A stretch of DNA of 31,641 nt from the NCBI GenBank assembly GCA_015257705.1, contig JABZJR010000003.1, forward strand, positions 1 through 31,641, written 5' to 3'. The number at the start of each line of letters is the position of its first letter. The stretch's first letter is position 1. This document shows positions 30,964 to 31,641 of the stretch, piece after piece. The notes beneath the pieces were generated by a model that searched no databases, had not been told where the DNA came from, and was given only the letters and a program-made list of their open reading frames with translations. The stretch is from Nanosynbacter sp. GTDB taxonomy: Bacteria; Patescibacteriota; Saccharimonadia; Saccharimonadales; Saccharimonadaceae. Made by a program: the position numbers and the translations under genes.

Positions 30964-31641
30964 AAATAAGATGTTACAAGCCGAGTGGAAGCATTTGTTT
31001 AATAATAAAATATTGTTGATATCCATGGCTGTGATTTCGTTTATCCCTATTTTGTATAGTGGATTTTTCCTAGGCTCAATTTGGGATCCATACGGACAAA
31101 CAAAAAACTTGCCGGTGGCGTTCGTGAACGAAGACAAGGGTGCTAGTTTAAATGGCAAAGCGCTGAATGTCGGCGAATCTGTCGAGAAAAAACTGAAAGA
31201 TAATCACGATTTGGGTTGGGAGTTTGTCAGCAAACAGCAAGCAGACGAAGGCGTGAATAGCGGGCATTTTTATGCAGTGGTAACTATTCCGTCCGACTTT
31301 TCGCAGAAAGCGGCGTCAATTACCGAATCTGAACCTCAGCAGGCGGTTATTAATTTTACGACCACGCCAGCGAAAAACTATATTGGTTCGTTAGTCAGCA
31401 ATCAAGCTGCCGCCAAGGTTAAATCTTCGGTGTCTGAACAAATCACTCAGGCGTACGCTAAGGGAATTTTGGAGAATTTAGACAAGCTTGGAATGGGGCT
31501 GGATACGGCGGCTAACGGCGCATCAACTTTGCACGACGGATTAGGGCGATTGCAATCTGGCACACAAGCATACGTTGGCGGCGTTAAGCAGTTAGCGGTA
31601 AATCAGCAATCCTTGACTGGCGGATTGGCGCAACTCAGCGA
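30956..31641 (+). CDS. YhgE/Pip-type membrane protein, N-terminal part (runs off the window)
   Basis: ATG at 30956 lies 6 nt after AGGAGG (30944-30949) and overlaps the regulator's stop. About 228 codons are present. A short basic start is followed by a transmembrane helix (ILLISMAVISFIPILYSGFF), then DPYGQTKNLPVAFVNEDKGA, the signature of YhgE/Pip proteins (phage-infection-protein-like, related to ABC-2 permeases). The outer part includes SGHFYAVVTIPSDFSQKAAS and the start of a helical, Gly/Leu-rich segment. Members have been linked to phage entry, protein export and secretion-system functions; none can be assigned here. Transcribed with the Rrf2-type gene. Confidence 0.85.
   Translation, partial: MIKNKMLQAEWKHLFNNKILLISMAVISFIPILYSGFFLGSIWDPYGQTKNLPVAFVNEDKGASLNGKALNVGESVEKKLKDNHDLGWEFVSKQQADEGVNSGHFYAVVTIPSDFSQKAASITESEPQQAVINFTTTPAKNYIGSLVSNQAAAKVKSSVSEQITQAYAKGILENLDKLGMGLDTAANGASTLHDGLGRLQSGTQAYVGGVKQLAVNQQSLTGGLAQLS

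Noticed and set aside
1..31641. CRISPR arrays, insertion sequences, integrases, prophage genes, tRNA or rRNA genes
   Set aside because: None was seen on either strand; intergenic gaps are mostly under 200 bases and explained by promoters, terminators or gene relics.

Overview
This window looks like part of a Patescibacteria/CPR chromosome, most likely Candidatus Saccharibacteria (TM7). The reasons are short intergenic gaps, a low-to-moderate GC feel, and the mix of core genes: argS, dnaG-rpoD, polA, mutM, holA, truB, rpsO, rpsT, pnp, orn. Many predicted surface proteins carry a single membrane anchor, and a sortase is present. TGA is a normal stop, which argues against the Gracilibacteria/Absconditabacteria code. 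The lineage is inferred from gene content and was not tested by phylogeny. No tRNA, rRNA, CRISPR array, insertion sequence or integrase was seen, and no gene-free stretch exceeds about 200 bases.

Layout. (1) 1-2471 is a ribonucleotide reductase locus: the 3' end of nrdA, nrdB, an FMN-binding split-barrel gene, and a 57-codon ORF ending in a CxxC motif. That last ORF has its own promoter with two NrdR-like boxes 32 bp apart. (2) 2494-4712 holds two paralogous HX4D acyltransferase-like genes, the first frameshifted, and a 52-aa ORF behind a strong promoter. (3) 4745-7562: argS, an MscL-type channel gene, and pyrH on the minus strand. (4) 7634-10390: a DEAH-box helicase gene bracketed by a decayed copy of the mscL 3' end and a decayed copy of the orn 5' end. 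(5) 10404-12415: a nucleotidyltransferase-like gene with an in-frame stop near its start, then orn and a YjbR-family gene. (6) 12412-16959: a membrane protein (minus), dnaG-rpoD, a small P-loop kinase (minus) and an unknown gene. (7) 16975-22646: polA, a membrane-anchored protein, mutM, holA and a HEAT-repeat alkylation-repair-like gene. (8) 22656-25918: rpsT (minus), a degenerate DHH-family protein with a long low-complexity tail, truB and rpsO. (9) 25931-29801: sortase (minus), pnp and a P/Q-rich membrane-anchored protein. (10) 29821-31641: a family 4 uracil-DNA glycosylase, an Rrf2-type regulator and the start of a YhgE/Pip-type membrane protein.

The most striking system is the RNR locus. 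NrdA ends without the usual C-terminal redox cysteine pair. A separately encoded small protein ends in such a pair and sits behind tandem NrdR-like boxes, so the swinging arm of the reductase may have become a separate protein working in trans. NrdB has the class Ic residue set (Glu70, Phe108), implying a Mn/Fe cofactor without a tyrosyl radical.

Two themes recur. First, genes start in two ways. One group has a Shine-Dalgarno sequence. The other has a -10 box ending exactly 6 nt before the start codon and so should be leaderless; eight genes fit this. Second, metal sites are eroded: DnaG has lost all four zinc ligands, the uracil-DNA glycosylase keeps one of four Fe-S cysteines, the Rrf2 protein lacks its cysteine triad, and the DHH protein lacks its metal-binding Asp/His residues.
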